Source: Psychrobacter sp. Ps6 (lineage in GTDB: Bacteria; Pseudomonadota; Gammaproteobacteria; Pseudomonadales; Moraxellaceae). From it: a stretch of DNA of 64,000 nucleotides. Positions 38,692 to 47,759 of this stretch are shown one piece after another (position 1 is the first letter of the stretch; each line of letters opens with the position of its first letter). A program made the position numbers and the translations under genes. Below the pieces are notes generated by a model, which was given only the letters and a program-made list of their open reading frames with translations, did not search any database and was not told the DNA's origin. The stretch is taken from NCBI RefSeq assembly GCF_022129235.1, contig NZ_JADQAI010000011.1:27511-91510 (forward strand). The letters are read 5' to 3'.

Positions 38692-39504
38692 TTAGCGACG
38701 CTGTTCAACGATAATAGAGTCAATACCATTGTTCTGTAAGCGCTGCTGTGCTGTTGTCACTGCCTGACGGTTATTAAGTGGACGCGAGATTACCTGATAG
38801 ATAGGTAGGCCATTGCCTGTCGTGTTTTTGACTACTCTGGCATCAACACCCGCCATCAGCACTTGCGCTCGGCGACGATCTGCTTCATCAGCATCACTAA
38901 AGCTATTGATCTGCAAAATATAGGTCGCAGCAGGTTTGGCAGCTTGAATACTTGCCGTACCTGCTCCCGCATTGTTGCTACGGGTCGTAGAATTACTTGT
39001 GTTAGCCGGTGGCGTGCCATCATAAGTTGCGTCCTCTTCAACAACAACGATATCGTCGCCCGCAGCAGTATTACTACCGCCACTGGTCTCGCCTGCAGGA
39101 TTTTCCGCATCACCAAAGCTACCAGCATTATCTATACCATTAGCTGCCGTACCATCCGGCTGGGTCACGACGACATCCGGCTCAAACGCCCCCATATCTC
39201 CTATCTGATCGTTATCAATCTCAGCGATATCTTCATCAGGAATGGTTGCCATCTCTTGATTGGGCAAAATATCGTAGAATTCATAATCGCCATTATCGGT
39301 ATCAGTATCTACGCGCGGCTGCACCTGCCGATCAGGATCGTTCTCGGCGCTACCATCAGCGGGACTAAAGTTAAATAATGGTGAAAGGTAGATAAATACC
39401 CCGATCATAAGGGTCAATACGGCCCCAACAAACATCCACAATAAGCCCGATACGCTACTTGATTTGCGCTTTTCTGTTGCGCCTTTCGGTTTTTTGGCTA
39501 GCAT
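38692..39504 (-). CDS. SPOR domain protein, inner-membrane anchored
   Basis: A 270-residue protein with a single membrane helix at about 22-42 (GLLWMFVGAVLTLMIGVFIYL), a long acidic, low-complexity periplasmic linker (about 50-190), and a C-terminal SPOR domain (about 193-268, starting YILQINSFSDADEADRRRAQ). SPOR domains bind denuded glycan strands at the division septum. It lies 87 bases after argS on the same strand and is probably co-transcribed with it. The linker is unusually rich in Asp, Gly and Asn. Confidence 0.86.
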   Translation of the reverse strand: MLAKKPKGATEKRKSSSVSGLLWMFVGAVLTLMIGVFIYLSPLFNFSPADGSAENDPDRQVQPRVDTDTDNGDYEFYDILPNQEMATIPDEDIAEIDNDQIGDMGAFEPDVVVTQPDGTAANGIDNAGSFGDAENPAGETSGGSNTAAGDDIVVVEEDATYDGTPPANTSNSTTRSNNAGAGTASIQAAKPAATYILQINSFSDADEADRRRAQVLMAGVDARVVKNTTGNGLPIYQVISRPLNNRQAVTTAQQRLQNNGIDSIIVEQRR

Positions 39505-39591
39505 GGATCTCGTTCTCCCTACTGAATTTAACGGACATCATCGAATTAATGCTATTGGCTATCTATACTCATGTCGCATGTTAGACAATGA

Positions 39592-41421
39592 CTACATAGC
39601 AGAAGGTGCTGACAAGCCAAGCAGGCCAAGGCCGTTCGCCAATACCTGTCTAACTGCTTTGGACAAACGCAAACGTGCTTGCATCAATGCCATCTCATCT
39701 GAGCTTGGTGTTTCACCTGATGTGAGACTCACAGGCAAAATGCGATTGGTGTCATACCAGCCATGGAACAGCGCAGCAAGCTCTTTTAAGTAGTTAGTCA
39801 AAACATGTGGCTCGTAGCCGGTCGCTGCACGTAATAGTGTCGCTGGATAACCTGCTAATAGTTTAATCAACTCGTCTTCATTGGGCGCGCTAAGCAGGTC
39901 TTGATGTGCCAAACCAACAGCATCATCTACTGCCAAATCATAAGTTGCCAGTTTTTCTAATACACGGCAGACGCGCGCATGCGCATACTGAATATAATAC
40001 ACTTGATTGTCTTTACTTTGTGATTTGGCAAGCTCTAAGTCAAAGTCAATGTGCACTTCAGGCTTACGGGCGACGTAGTAAAAACGCGCCGCATCATTGC
40101 CGACTTCTGCACGCAAGTCACGCAAGGTAACGAACTGACCTGAGCGTGAAGACATCTGTACTTTTTCACTGCCGCGCCACAACGCGACAAATTGTACGAG
40201 CACGACATCAAGACGTTCAGCATCAATACCCAACGCGAGCAGCGCCGCTTTTACGCGTGGCACATAACCGTGGTGGTCAGCGCCCCACACGTTAATCACT
40301 TTATCAAAACCGCGATCGAACTTGTTTTTATGATAAGCAATATCCGAGGCAAAATACGTCGACTGACCATTAGCACGGCGTACAACACGGTCTTTTTCAT
40401 CACCGAAATCGGTCGATTTAAACCAGATATTACCGTCTTTTTCGTATAGGTAACCTTTGTCATCAAGTATTTGTAGGACAGGCTCAATCTCGCTATCAAT
40501 CGATCTTTCGCTGAACCAGCACTCGTAGCTCACACCGAAGTCATTCAAATCGTCTTTGATATCCGCCAAAATACTGCTCAATGCCGCATTCAAAAATAGC
40601 GCGTAGCTATCACCAAGCAACGCTTTGCTATTCGCAATCAAGCCATCAATATGCGCTTCTTTATCACCAGACACTAAGGTTTTTTCGCCGTCAGCATTAA
40701 TCTCAAACTGAGCGTCAACTGGCGCATCCTTGGCAACGTCTGCAAAACCATGTACGTAGCTATCGCTATGTTGCGTTTTTAATGTCTGCGCGATATCACT
40801 GACATAATCGCCTTGGTAGCCGTTGACTGGGAACGTTACTTGCTCACCATTTAGCTCTAGATAACGCAAATAGGTACTGGTCGCTAAGATGTCCATTTGG
40901 CGACCAGCGTCATTGACATAATACTCGCGAGTGACGTCGTAACCGATGGCTTCTAGTAAGTTTGATACGCTCATACCAAACGCCGCACCGCGCCCATGAC
41001 CGACATGCAGACTTGAGGTCGGATTGGCAGAAACGAATTCAACTTGGACTTTTTGACCGTCAAACTGATTGCTCAAGCCAAAGCGATCTTGCAAGGTAAA
41101 GATATCGTCTAATACCGAAAACTTAGCCTCTGAGTTTAAAAATACGTTAATAAACCCAGGACCGGCGATTTCTACTTGGCGAATGTCTTGATTCTCAGGC
41201 AGCGCGCTGACGATTTTTTCAGCGAGTTGACGCGGATTGGCTTTGGCCGCTTTGGCAGCCGTCAGTGCGATATTGCTAGCAAAATCACCGTGGCTTAAAT
41301 CTTTAGTACGCGTGATTTGACTGTTATTCTGCCAGTCGCTTGGTAGCGTACCATCTGCTTGTAGGGTTTGAATGGCATCATTAAATAGGGATGCAAGCGT
41401 ATCAATTTGGGCTTGTGACAT
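39592..41421 (-). CDS. argS: arginyl-tRNA synthetase
   Basis: A 609-residue class I synthetase. The HIGH-type motif is HVGHGRG at 139-145, and the KMSKS counterpart appears as MSSRSGQFVTL. An N-terminal Add-1 domain and C-terminal DALR anticodon domain are present (RLSKAVRQVLANGLGLLGL end). Cytoplasmic, essential, and normal in length for the bacterial type. The SPOR gene downstream is probably in the same operon. Confidence 0.96.
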   Translation of the reverse strand: MSQAQIDTLASLFNDAIQTLQADGTLPSDWQNNSQITRTKDLSHGDFASNIALTAAKAAKANPRQLAEKIVSALPENQDIRQVEIAGPGFINVFLNSEAKFSVLDDIFTLQDRFGLSNQFDGQKVQVEFVSANPTSSLHVGHGRGAAFGMSVSNLLEAIGYDVTREYYVNDAGRQMDILATSTYLRYLELNGEQVTFPVNGYQGDYVSDIAQTLKTQHSDSYVHGFADVAKDAPVDAQFEINADGEKTLVSGDKEAHIDGLIANSKALLGDSYALFLNAALSSILADIKDDLNDFGVSYECWFSERSIDSEIEPVLQILDDKGYLYEKDGNIWFKSTDFGDEKDRVVRRANGQSTYFASDIAYHKNKFDRGFDKVINVWGADHHGYVPRVKAALLALGIDAERLDVVLVQFVALWRGSEKVQMSSRSGQFVTLRDLRAEVGNDAARFYYVARKPEVHIDFDLELAKSQSKDNQVYYIQYAHARVCRVLEKLATYDLAVDDAVGLAHQDLLSAPNEDELIKLLAGYPATLLRAATGYEPHVLTNYLKELAALFHGWYDTNRILPVSLTSGETPSSDEMALMQARLRLSKAVRQVLANGLGLLGLSAPSAM

Positions 41422-41864
41422 AGGGATTTGAACTCAATTAAATAAACAACAAAAACGGTGCGAATGCGAGCAGTCGATAACTGCTTATTATAATGTCGAC
41501 CGACATTGCAGGGATAAAATAATGCAAAAAGATAAGTAATCTGTAAATATAACAATCTTTGCGCTTTATTGCACCATTTGCGCCAAAATTAGCACTAAAA
41601 TCTTACCGTTATGACAACTAAGATTGATAATTGGGATTAATATAAATTTTGTTCGCTCGTTTGCTGATGCTTAGTAAAATAAATCTGGTACAAATAATAT
41701 CGCATTGATAAGCGAATGACTTTGTCAATTGTAGCGTTCCTGTTGCCCGATACTGAGCAGTCGTTTATACGCAACTGCTTACACGTTATAATGATGGTTT
41801 ATATTGCGATTCTATGACGCTTTTACACCATAGAAGATGCGCTATTACCCTATAGGATTACGCT
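41422..41864. other. intergenic region between divergent argS and DUF2788 genes
   Basis: 443 bases. The one notable element is a perfect inverted repeat AATGTCG-AC-CGACATT at 41492-41507, about 70 bases upstream of argS. I see no clear promoter pair, RNA gene or coding frame. Confidence 0.45.
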
Positions 41865-42083
41865 ATGTTTGCTATTGCTGCCAGTACGGTCACCAGTTGG
41901 GGCTTGTACGTCTTACTGCCGATATTCATCGCTTTCTTATTCTTTATCATGTGGGATATCTCTAAAAAGTCTGATGCTGGGCGCGCGGGTACCTTTTGGA
42001 TCTTTTTGGCCCTTGGCGCAGGCTCTGTTGGCTTTATCCTTAAGATAGTCATGGAAGTCGCTTTCAAAAAATGGCTGATATAA
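41865..42083 (+). CDS. DUF2788 small membrane protein
   Basis: A 72-residue inner-membrane protein with two hydrophobic segments (about 10-30 and 45-65) separated by a short polar turn with KKSDAGRAGT. Both length and pattern (IMWDISKKSDAGRAGT) match the DUF2788 family, which is of unknown function and widespread in Gammaproteobacteria. Its last codons and stop form one arm of a terminator, so coding and termination overlap. Confidence 0.82.
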   Translation: MFAIAASTVTSWGLYVLLPIFIAFLFFIMWDISKKSDAGRAGTFWIFLALGAGSVGFILKIVMEVAFKKWLI

Positions 42084-42096
42084 TCAGCCATTTTTC
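42066..42096. terminator. bidirectional terminator overlapping the DUF2788 stop codon
   Basis: AAAAATGGCTGA (42067-42078) pairs with TCAGCCATTTTT (42084-42095). The left arm encodes the last residues of the DUF2788 protein and the stop codon lies in the loop. The A/T runs let it serve the DUF1176 gene from the other side as well. Confidence 0.88.
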
Positions 42097-42118
42097 CTCA
42101 TTAAGCCCAAAATATTTC

Positions 42119-43237
42119 TTATTGAGCCTTACCATTACTGTCTATGACTTTACTCACATAGGTGGGTAGATCCCATGCCCCACCAGCAAAACCGCGACAC
42201 AATCCTGTGCTCGCCTCTGCGCTCTTAACGAACGTTTTACCATTCCACGTCCATGTCGCACTATTCCAGCAATCACCGATGCCGCGGTCTTTGTTAGCGG
42301 CACGGATATCACCTGCATCATACTCATTACCTGCTGTCGTGACGAGCATAGGATTGCTCGGCTTATCGTTATTAATGAGCCAATAACCCGTGCTTGAGTT
42401 GTAAGGGCCTGACCAGCACAGATGCGTGGCTAACGTATGCGCTTTATCTACTGGTATAAAGTCCCAGCCAAGCATAGTAGAACCATACTCTGACATCCGT
42501 TGGTATGTTTCCGTTTTTGGATTGACCAGCTCACAGTCACCCATCGTATTTCCAGATCCGATGAGCTGCTTGGAGTCAATGTCGACCCATTTATTTATAT
42601 TTTGCTGAAAGTATTTAAGTTTTGATGGGGCAAGCGTCTTTTTATCTTTTGCCGAATACGCAAATGCTTTATTGATGGTGGGAATTGGCAATGCCGCTTT
42701 TGGCGTTTGTTGATTGCGCTGGGTTTTGCTGATCAATGCCATCGATGTCCCTACTCGGCCCTGCACATCATCGAGCTTGAGCAATACCGATGATATCCCT
42801 TTGTCGCTGATACGCCAGCGATTGTTACCCGCTCTGACTTCTATTTTGTTCGTGATACGAGCCTTATCGATAATTGCTTGTGTTTGCTTGGCAGATAGAT
42901 CATATAATGCAGCGTCACTTTCAGCGGGCTGCAATGTCCCATAGTTTTTATTATTTAGCCAGAGCTCAGCCTTATCTTTGGACGCTTTTGATGCCAACTG
43001 AATTTGTGCCTCTGGCAGCGCTACTTTTGGCGATACGGTGAATAGCACTGAAGCAGGCTTATCTATTGAGGCGTCACTTGAGTAGCCAGCCACTCGGCAA
43101 GTACGCGTATTATCACAAACCACCTGCCAGTCGTCTTGTACAAAGCCCCAGCCTTCAGATGGTGTGCCATATCCAGCGAGAGCAGGTAGCGATAGCGAAC
43201 CGATCGTAGCCATCATTAAAGCAGCTGACATTTTCAT
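42119..43237 (-). CDS. DUF1176 family exported protein
   Basis: A 372-residue protein with a signal peptide (ALMMATIGSLSLPALAG) and the DUF1176 opening WQVVCDNTRTCRVAGY. Paired cysteines (e.g. CDNTRTCR and later CWNSATWTW/LCRGF) suggest disulphides in the periplasm. The family is of unknown function. It stands alone between the DUF2788 terminator and cmoB. Confidence 0.82.
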   Translation of the reverse strand: MKMSAALMMATIGSLSLPALAGYGTPSEGWGFVQDDWQVVCDNTRTCRVAGYSSDASIDKPASVLFTVSPKVALPEAQIQLASKASKDKAELWLNNKNYGTLQPAESDAALYDLSAKQTQAIIDKARITNKIEVRAGNNRWRISDKGISSVLLKLDDVQGRVGTSMALISKTQRNQQTPKAALPIPTINKAFAYSAKDKKTLAPSKLKYFQQNINKWVDIDSKQLIGSGNTMGDCELVNPKTETYQRMSEYGSTMLGWDFIPVDKAHTLATHLCWSGPYNSSTGYWLINNDKPSNPMLVTTAGNEYDAGDIRAANKDRGIGDCWNSATWTWNGKTFVKSAEASTGLCRGFAGGAWDLPTYVSKVIDSNGKAQ

Positions 43238-43270
43238 TATTACTTCCTTGTATTTTTATTCTACTCAACA

Positions 43271-44305
43271 CTATTTTTTTGCAATCAAAGTTGCACGCAT
43301 GGGAGCAGGATATCCTTCGACCGTCTTAGTTGAGTCATTAGGATCTAAGAAATCTGCTAACGAATGATAGGTCATCCATTCGGTTTTTCGTTGTTCCTCC
43401 GTCGAAGTGACTGCCACATCCACGCAGCGCACGTCTGAGAAACCTGTTTTTTCTAGCCAGCCTGTCAATGCAGCAACTGACGGTAAAAAATAGACATTAT
43501 TCATCTGCGCATAGCGGTCATGCGGTACTAGGACTGTATTGGCATCACCTTCGATAACTAACGTCTCAAGCACCAGTTCACCGCCTTTAACCAATTGCCC
43601 GCGCAGCTGTTGTAAATGCTCAAACGGTGACTGGCGATGATAGAGCACACCCATGCTAAATACGGTGTCAAACAACTGACTATGCTCAGGCAATGCTTCA
43701 AGTGGCACAGGAATATAATGCGTACGATAGCGGCCCGTCTCATGAGCATCCGCGCTACCGATAAAATGACGAATCGCCATAAACTGATGGTAAAACAAAC
43801 ATGACGGATCAATAATAATAACGGTATCTGCTCCCGCGCCAGCCATCCGCCAACCATGATAGCCAGAGCCGCCGCCGACATCCAATACGCGGCGACCATC
43901 TAGCCTACTCAAATGCGGCGCAACACGTTGCCATTTCCAATCACTATGCCACTCAGTATCAATCTTAATACCTGATTCATCATCGCCAATCTGAAAAGGC
44001 CCTTTGCGCCATGGCATCAGCTGCTTTAATAACGCTGTCGTTTGTTTATGCTGAGACTGATTAAGACTCGCATCAATCGTCAATGTATCACTGTTGAGAT
44101 CAACGTGATTGACCGTCAAATTTGGCAATCGTGCCACTGACGCTTGGTAAGCTGGAGCATGCGCGTAGTTGGCTTTATCCTTGATAGCATTTAACCATGT
44201 TGGTAATTGCTTAAGCCATTCGTAAGCACTCGGCTGCTGTTGTGCCAGCTCTAACAGGGTTAGATATAATTCACGTTCGGCGTTGATGATAGTGTCGTTG
44301 AGCAT
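43271..44305 (-). CDS. cmoB: tRNA U34 carboxymethyltransferase
   Basis: A 344-residue SAM-fold enzyme. The SAM-like site is VLDVGGGSGYHGWRMAGAGAD near 140-160, with NFPFLPLEALP-type text replaced by YIPVPLEALPE and the motif VFSMGVLYHRQSPFEHL. It transfers a carboxymethyl group from carboxy-SAM to 5-hydroxyuridine 34 in tRNA. It is 50 bases downstream of cmoA, which makes the cofactor, so they form a two-gene unit. Confidence 0.94.
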   Translation of the reverse strand: MLNDTIINAERELYLTLLELAQQQPSAYEWLKQLPTWLNAIKDKANYAHAPAYQASVARLPNLTVNHVDLNSDTLTIDASLNQSQHKQTTALLKQLMPWRKGPFQIGDDESGIKIDTEWHSDWKWQRVAPHLSRLDGRRVLDVGGGSGYHGWRMAGAGADTVIIIDPSCLFYHQFMAIRHFIGSADAHETGRYRTHYIPVPLEALPEHSQLFDTVFSMGVLYHRQSPFEHLQQLRGQLVKGGELVLETLVIEGDANTVLVPHDRYAQMNNVYFLPSVAALTGWLEKTGFSDVRCVDVAVTSTEEQRKTEWMTYHSLADFLDPNDSTKTVEGYPAPMRATLIAKK

Positions 44306-44355
44306 AAAGGCAAATTACCGTGTTGATTAAGAAATAACTGTGTTAAAAGTAAGGA

Positions 44356-45144
44356 TTATTTAAACGCCACAATAGAGACAAAGTTTAAAAACTGAAACCA
44401 CGTTAGATGACGCTTAAAGCCAACGTGATCAAGCCGTGCATGATGCTCATCTAACGTATCCGTAATCAGCACATTTTCTAACGCATTACGTTTACCGCTG
44501 ATTTCCATTTCGGTATAGCCATTGGCACGTTTAAAATCATAATAACGCTCAACCAACCACGCATCGTATTGCTCATCAAAGGCATGGGTTTTTTCAGTTA
44601 ATACCAGTATGCCGCCTTCGCTCAAAGCCGCATAAATCTTCTCTAATACTGCGACTCTATCGGCGGCTGGTAAAAACTGTAGCGTCAAGTTCAAAATCAC
44701 CATGTCGCATGGCTCAAGCTCAACGTCGCGGATGTCTGCAGTAATGACTTCGATATCGTGTTTAGGGTAATTATCACTTAATAAAGTAGATGCCTCTGTG
44801 GTCATCGCAGGGGAGATATCAATCGCTTTGATTTGCAAATCTTGCGGGTCGAACTCGCCCGCCAGCGTCATACTTGCTGCGCCAAGCGAGCAGCCCAAGT
44901 CGTACACACGGCTGACACGTTGACCATTATCTCCTTGCTGACGATACTTGCAGTGACGACGGGCAAAGATAGGGAGCATAGCCAATACCTGACCATAACC
45001 GGGTACGCTACGACGAATCATATCGGGAAAACAAGCCACCACTTGCTCATCAAAAGAAAAACGCGCCGCTTTATCTAATGGCGTGGTAAACGGTTTATCA
45101 AAAAGGGTATCATGTTTGATAATGGCAGGCTGGGATTGGCTCAT
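44356..45144 (-). CDS. cmoA: carboxy-SAM synthase
   Basis: A 262-residue methyltransferase-fold enzyme. It has [16 protein letters not shown] (SAM-binding loop), AIDISPAMT and [16 protein letters not shown]. It converts SAM and prephenate to carboxy-SAM for CmoB. The ATG at 45144 ([10 protein letters not shown]) fits the family start; the open frame reaches 45246 but that extension is hydrophobic and unlike CmoA. Confidence 0.93.
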   Translation of the reverse strand: MSQSQPAIIKHDTLFDKPFTTPLDKAARFSFDEQVVACFPDMIRRSVPGYGQVLAMLPIFARRHCKYRQQGDNGQRVSRVYDLGCSLGAASMTLAGEFDPQDLQIKAIDISPAMTTEASTLLSDNYPKHDIEVITADIRDVELEPCDMVILNLTLQFLPAADRVAVLEKIYAALSEGGILVLTEKTHAFDEQYDAWLVERYYDFKRANGYTEMEISGKRNALENVLITDTLDEHHARLDHVGFKRHLTWFQFLNFVSIVAFK

Positions 45145-45368
45145 GGGACGACTCGTATTCTGTGATAATAGAACGTAAATAAGAAAGTATTTGGCAGTTT
45201 TGCTCGCGCTATTCATCGATAGCAAACCAACGTAGCAAAAGCCCATTATAACATTACTGTTTGTTACTTATCGCCACCAGATGCCCTGCTAAGCTAAACA
45301 ACATTGTTTGATAGATAACACCTAGGCAAACAACGATGATTTTATATTTATAAAAATAGGAAAAAATT

Positions 45369-45890
45369 ATGCAAACAATCGTATTAGGCGGTGGCTGCTT
45401 TTGGTGCACCGAATCCGTCTTTTTATCCGTAAAAGGCGTGCAGTCTGTCGTTTCAGGCTATATGGGCGGCGATGCGGTATCAGCCAACTATGAAGCCGTG
45501 TGTAGTGGTGACACTGGACACGTCGAAGTCATCAAAGTCGAATTTGATGAGACGACCGTCCCGTTAGAAGTCATCCTCGACGTGTTTTTTGCCACGCATG
45601 ATCCCACCACGATGGATCGTCAAGGCAATGACGTTGGCAGTCAGTATCGCAGCGTGGTCTTTTATACCGAGGAAGATCAGAAGCCAACAGTTGACCGCAC
45701 GATCAATAAACTGCGTGACATGGGCGTCAACGTCGTCACAGAAGTACATCCTGCCGTTGAGTTTTACCAAGCGGAAGATGCGCATCAAGACTTCTTTAAC
45801 AGAAACCCAGGACAGGCTTATTGCAACTTTGCCATACCACCAAAACTTGCCAAATTGCGTAAAGAATTTAGCAATTACATGGTAAGCTAA
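45369..45890 (+). CDS. msrA: peptide-methionine (S)-S-oxide reductase
   Basis: A 173-residue MsrA. The catalytic GCFWC motif is at 9-13 (Cys10), GDTGHVEVIKVEFD and PTTMDRQGNDVGSQYRS follow, all typical. It repairs the S-form of methionine sulfoxide in the cytoplasm. A strong terminator ends it. Single gene. Confidence 0.96.
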   Translation: MQTIVLGGGCFWCTESVFLSVKGVQSVVSGYMGGDAVSANYEAVCSGDTGHVEVIKVEFDETTVPLEVILDVFFATHDPTTMDRQGNDVGSQYRSVVFYTEEDQKPTVDRTINKLRDMGVNVVTEVHPAVEFYQAEDAHQDFFNRNPGQAYCNFAIPPKLAKLRKEFSNYMVS

Positions 45891-45961
45891 ATGATAGATG
45901 AAATAATGTATGATTCATTCAAAATACATTTAACGTGATGGTCGATACTAGCTAAATACTT

Positions 45962-45997
45962 AAGCCAAACACTTATCATATAGGTGTTTGGCTTTTT
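45962..45997 (+). terminator. intrinsic terminator of msrA
   Basis: AAGCCAAACAC (45962-45972) pairs with GTGTTTGGCTT (45984-45994), followed by a T run. Confidence 0.92.
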
Positions 45998-46081
45998 ATT
46001 GCTGTTCACTATTTGAGTAACACTCATCAATATTTACAGTAAAAACCCTTCATATAAACAATCATAATGAGAGGTCACCGC

Positions 46082-46747
46082 ATGAACCCTGAGTTTTGGC
46101 ACAAACGTTGGCAAGAAAAACGCATTGGTTTTAATCAATCAGCTGTTAATCCATTATTAACTGAGTATATTGATCACTTAGATTTAGCAGCAGGTAGCCG
46201 CATCTTTGTTCCTCTTTGCGGCAAATCTATCGATATGGTTTGGCTCGCGGCACAAGGGTATGATGTGGTGGGCGTTGAGTTGGTTGAGACAGCGGTGCAA
46301 GAATTTTTCGCTGAACAAAATATCCAACCTATTGTCTCTCAGCATGCAGAAAACCCAGTTATCAAACGCTATCAAGGGCAGCTGGTAGACGGTGATGAGC
46401 AGCGAACTATTACACTTTGGGTCGTTGATATCTTTGCGCTAACATCTACAGATATTGGTATTATCGATGCGATATATGATAAAGCAGCGTTGATAGCCCT
46501 GCCAGCTGATATGCGTCCCGACTATAGCGAACAGATACGTAAAGTTAGCGACAATGCGCCACAATTGCTAATAACGCTTGATTATGATCAAAGCAAAAAA
46601 GAGGGGCCGCCGTTCTCTATCAATGGCGAACAGCTACAGCAATATTATGGCAGTCACTATCAGCTCTGTGAGCTAGCAAGTGAACCCGCCTCTATAGGAT
46701 CTGCACCTGATCTAAAAGTGACAGAGCATATTTGGTTATTGAAATAA
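46082..46747 (+). CDS. tpm: thiopurine S-methyltransferase
   Basis: A 221-residue TPMT-type methyltransferase beginning MNPEFWHKRWQEKRIGFNQ, with the SAM site IFVPLCGKSIDMVWLAAQGYDVVGVELV and YDKAALIALPADMR. It methylates thiopurines and tellurite/selenite in other bacteria; here the natural substrate is not known. GAGAGG at 46069-46074 fixes the start at 46082 and argues against the in-frame ATG at 46067. Single gene. Confidence 0.92.
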   Translation: MNPEFWHKRWQEKRIGFNQSAVNPLLTEYIDHLDLAAGSRIFVPLCGKSIDMVWLAAQGYDVVGVELVETAVQEFFAEQNIQPIVSQHAENPVIKRYQGQLVDGDEQRTITLWVVDIFALTSTDIGIIDAIYDKAALIALPADMRPDYSEQIRKVSDNAPQLLITLDYDQSKKEGPPFSINGEQLQQYYGSHYQLCELASEPASIGSAPDLKVTEHIWLLK

Positions 46748-46807
46748 GCAATAAAGAATTGGTTTGCGCAGCGTTGAGTTAGTACTCAATCACAAGGGAA
46801 AAGTGAA

Positions 46808-47521
46808 ATGAAAATATTCGTTGGTCTGATAAGTTTGATCGCTGTCTTACTGGTCGCACTCGCAGGGCCACTCTATAAGTTTGGCTTGATTGAGTTAGCG
46901 ACTGCATTTACAGGATTTAAATTTGGGGTATTTGCTGGTATCGCGGCATTGATACTATTAGCTATACAGCTATTGTTTAAACGAAACACGGCGAGTATTG
47001 GTAGCGCGTTAATCTCGGCAGTGCTTGCGATCACTGCCATTGCCATACCACTCAGCATGATGAATACCGCCAAAAACGTACCGCCCATCCATGATATCTC
47101 GACCGACTTGGTGAACCCACCTGCATTTGTCGCTATTGCCCCACTACGCGCTGATGCACCTAATCCCGTCGCCTATGATGGTATCGAGACCGCAGAGCAA
47201 CAGCGTATCGGCTATCCTGAATTACAAACATTGCGCTATGAGCAAACGCAGCCTGAATTGATTGCGGCAAGCACACAAGCCATTGAGAACTTGGGCTGGG
47301 AGCTGGTCAATATTGATGCTGATAAAGGTATTATTGAAGCGACGGACACCACTGCTTGGTTCGGCTTTAAAGACGATGTCGTCGTCCGTATCGTCGATAA
47401 CGAGAATGAACGTTTAGTCGATATACGCAGTAAATCACGAGTTGGTGGCAGCGATTTGGGTAAAAATGCGGCGCGGGTTCATGGCTTTATAAAAGAGTTG
47501 GATAATGTGTTAGCTAAGTAG
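46808..47521 (+). CDS. DUF1499 family membrane protein
   Basis: A 237-residue protein with three hydrophobic segments in the first 90 residues and a soluble C-terminal DUF1499 domain (about 115-235, containing TDTTAWFGFKDDVVVRI and VDIRSKSRVGGSDLGKNA). The family is of unknown function. The good AAGGGAAAAG upstream supports the start. It lies between tpm and the transglycosylase, with its own leader. Confidence 0.83.
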   Translation: MKIFVGLISLIAVLLVALAGPLYKFGLIELATAFTGFKFGVFAGIAALILLAIQLLFKRNTASIGSALISAVLAITAIAIPLSMMNTAKNVPPIHDISTDLVNPPAFVAIAPLRADAPNPVAYDGIETAEQQRIGYPELQTLRYEQTQPELIAASTQAIENLGWELVNIDADKGIIEATDTTAWFGFKDDVVVRIVDNENERLVDIRSKSRVGGSDLGKNAARVHGFIKELDNVLAK

Positions 47522-47759
47522 ATAGGTTCTATTTGCTAGAAAAGCTCTGAAATTTAAATGCCTTCTAGCGCTTTGAACTTTTAGCTCAACAAAACCCTCT
47601 CCCAACCTCACGCCATCGTCAATTTATCGTAACCATTCATAATCTTAGTACTTCGACAGCTTTTCTTTACTGTTTAGATTGGTTACTCTACGTTAATATC
47701 GTTTTTTTACCTTTTGCTTTTTCTCTCAATAATCACTTTGATGTTTATAGGATATTTTC

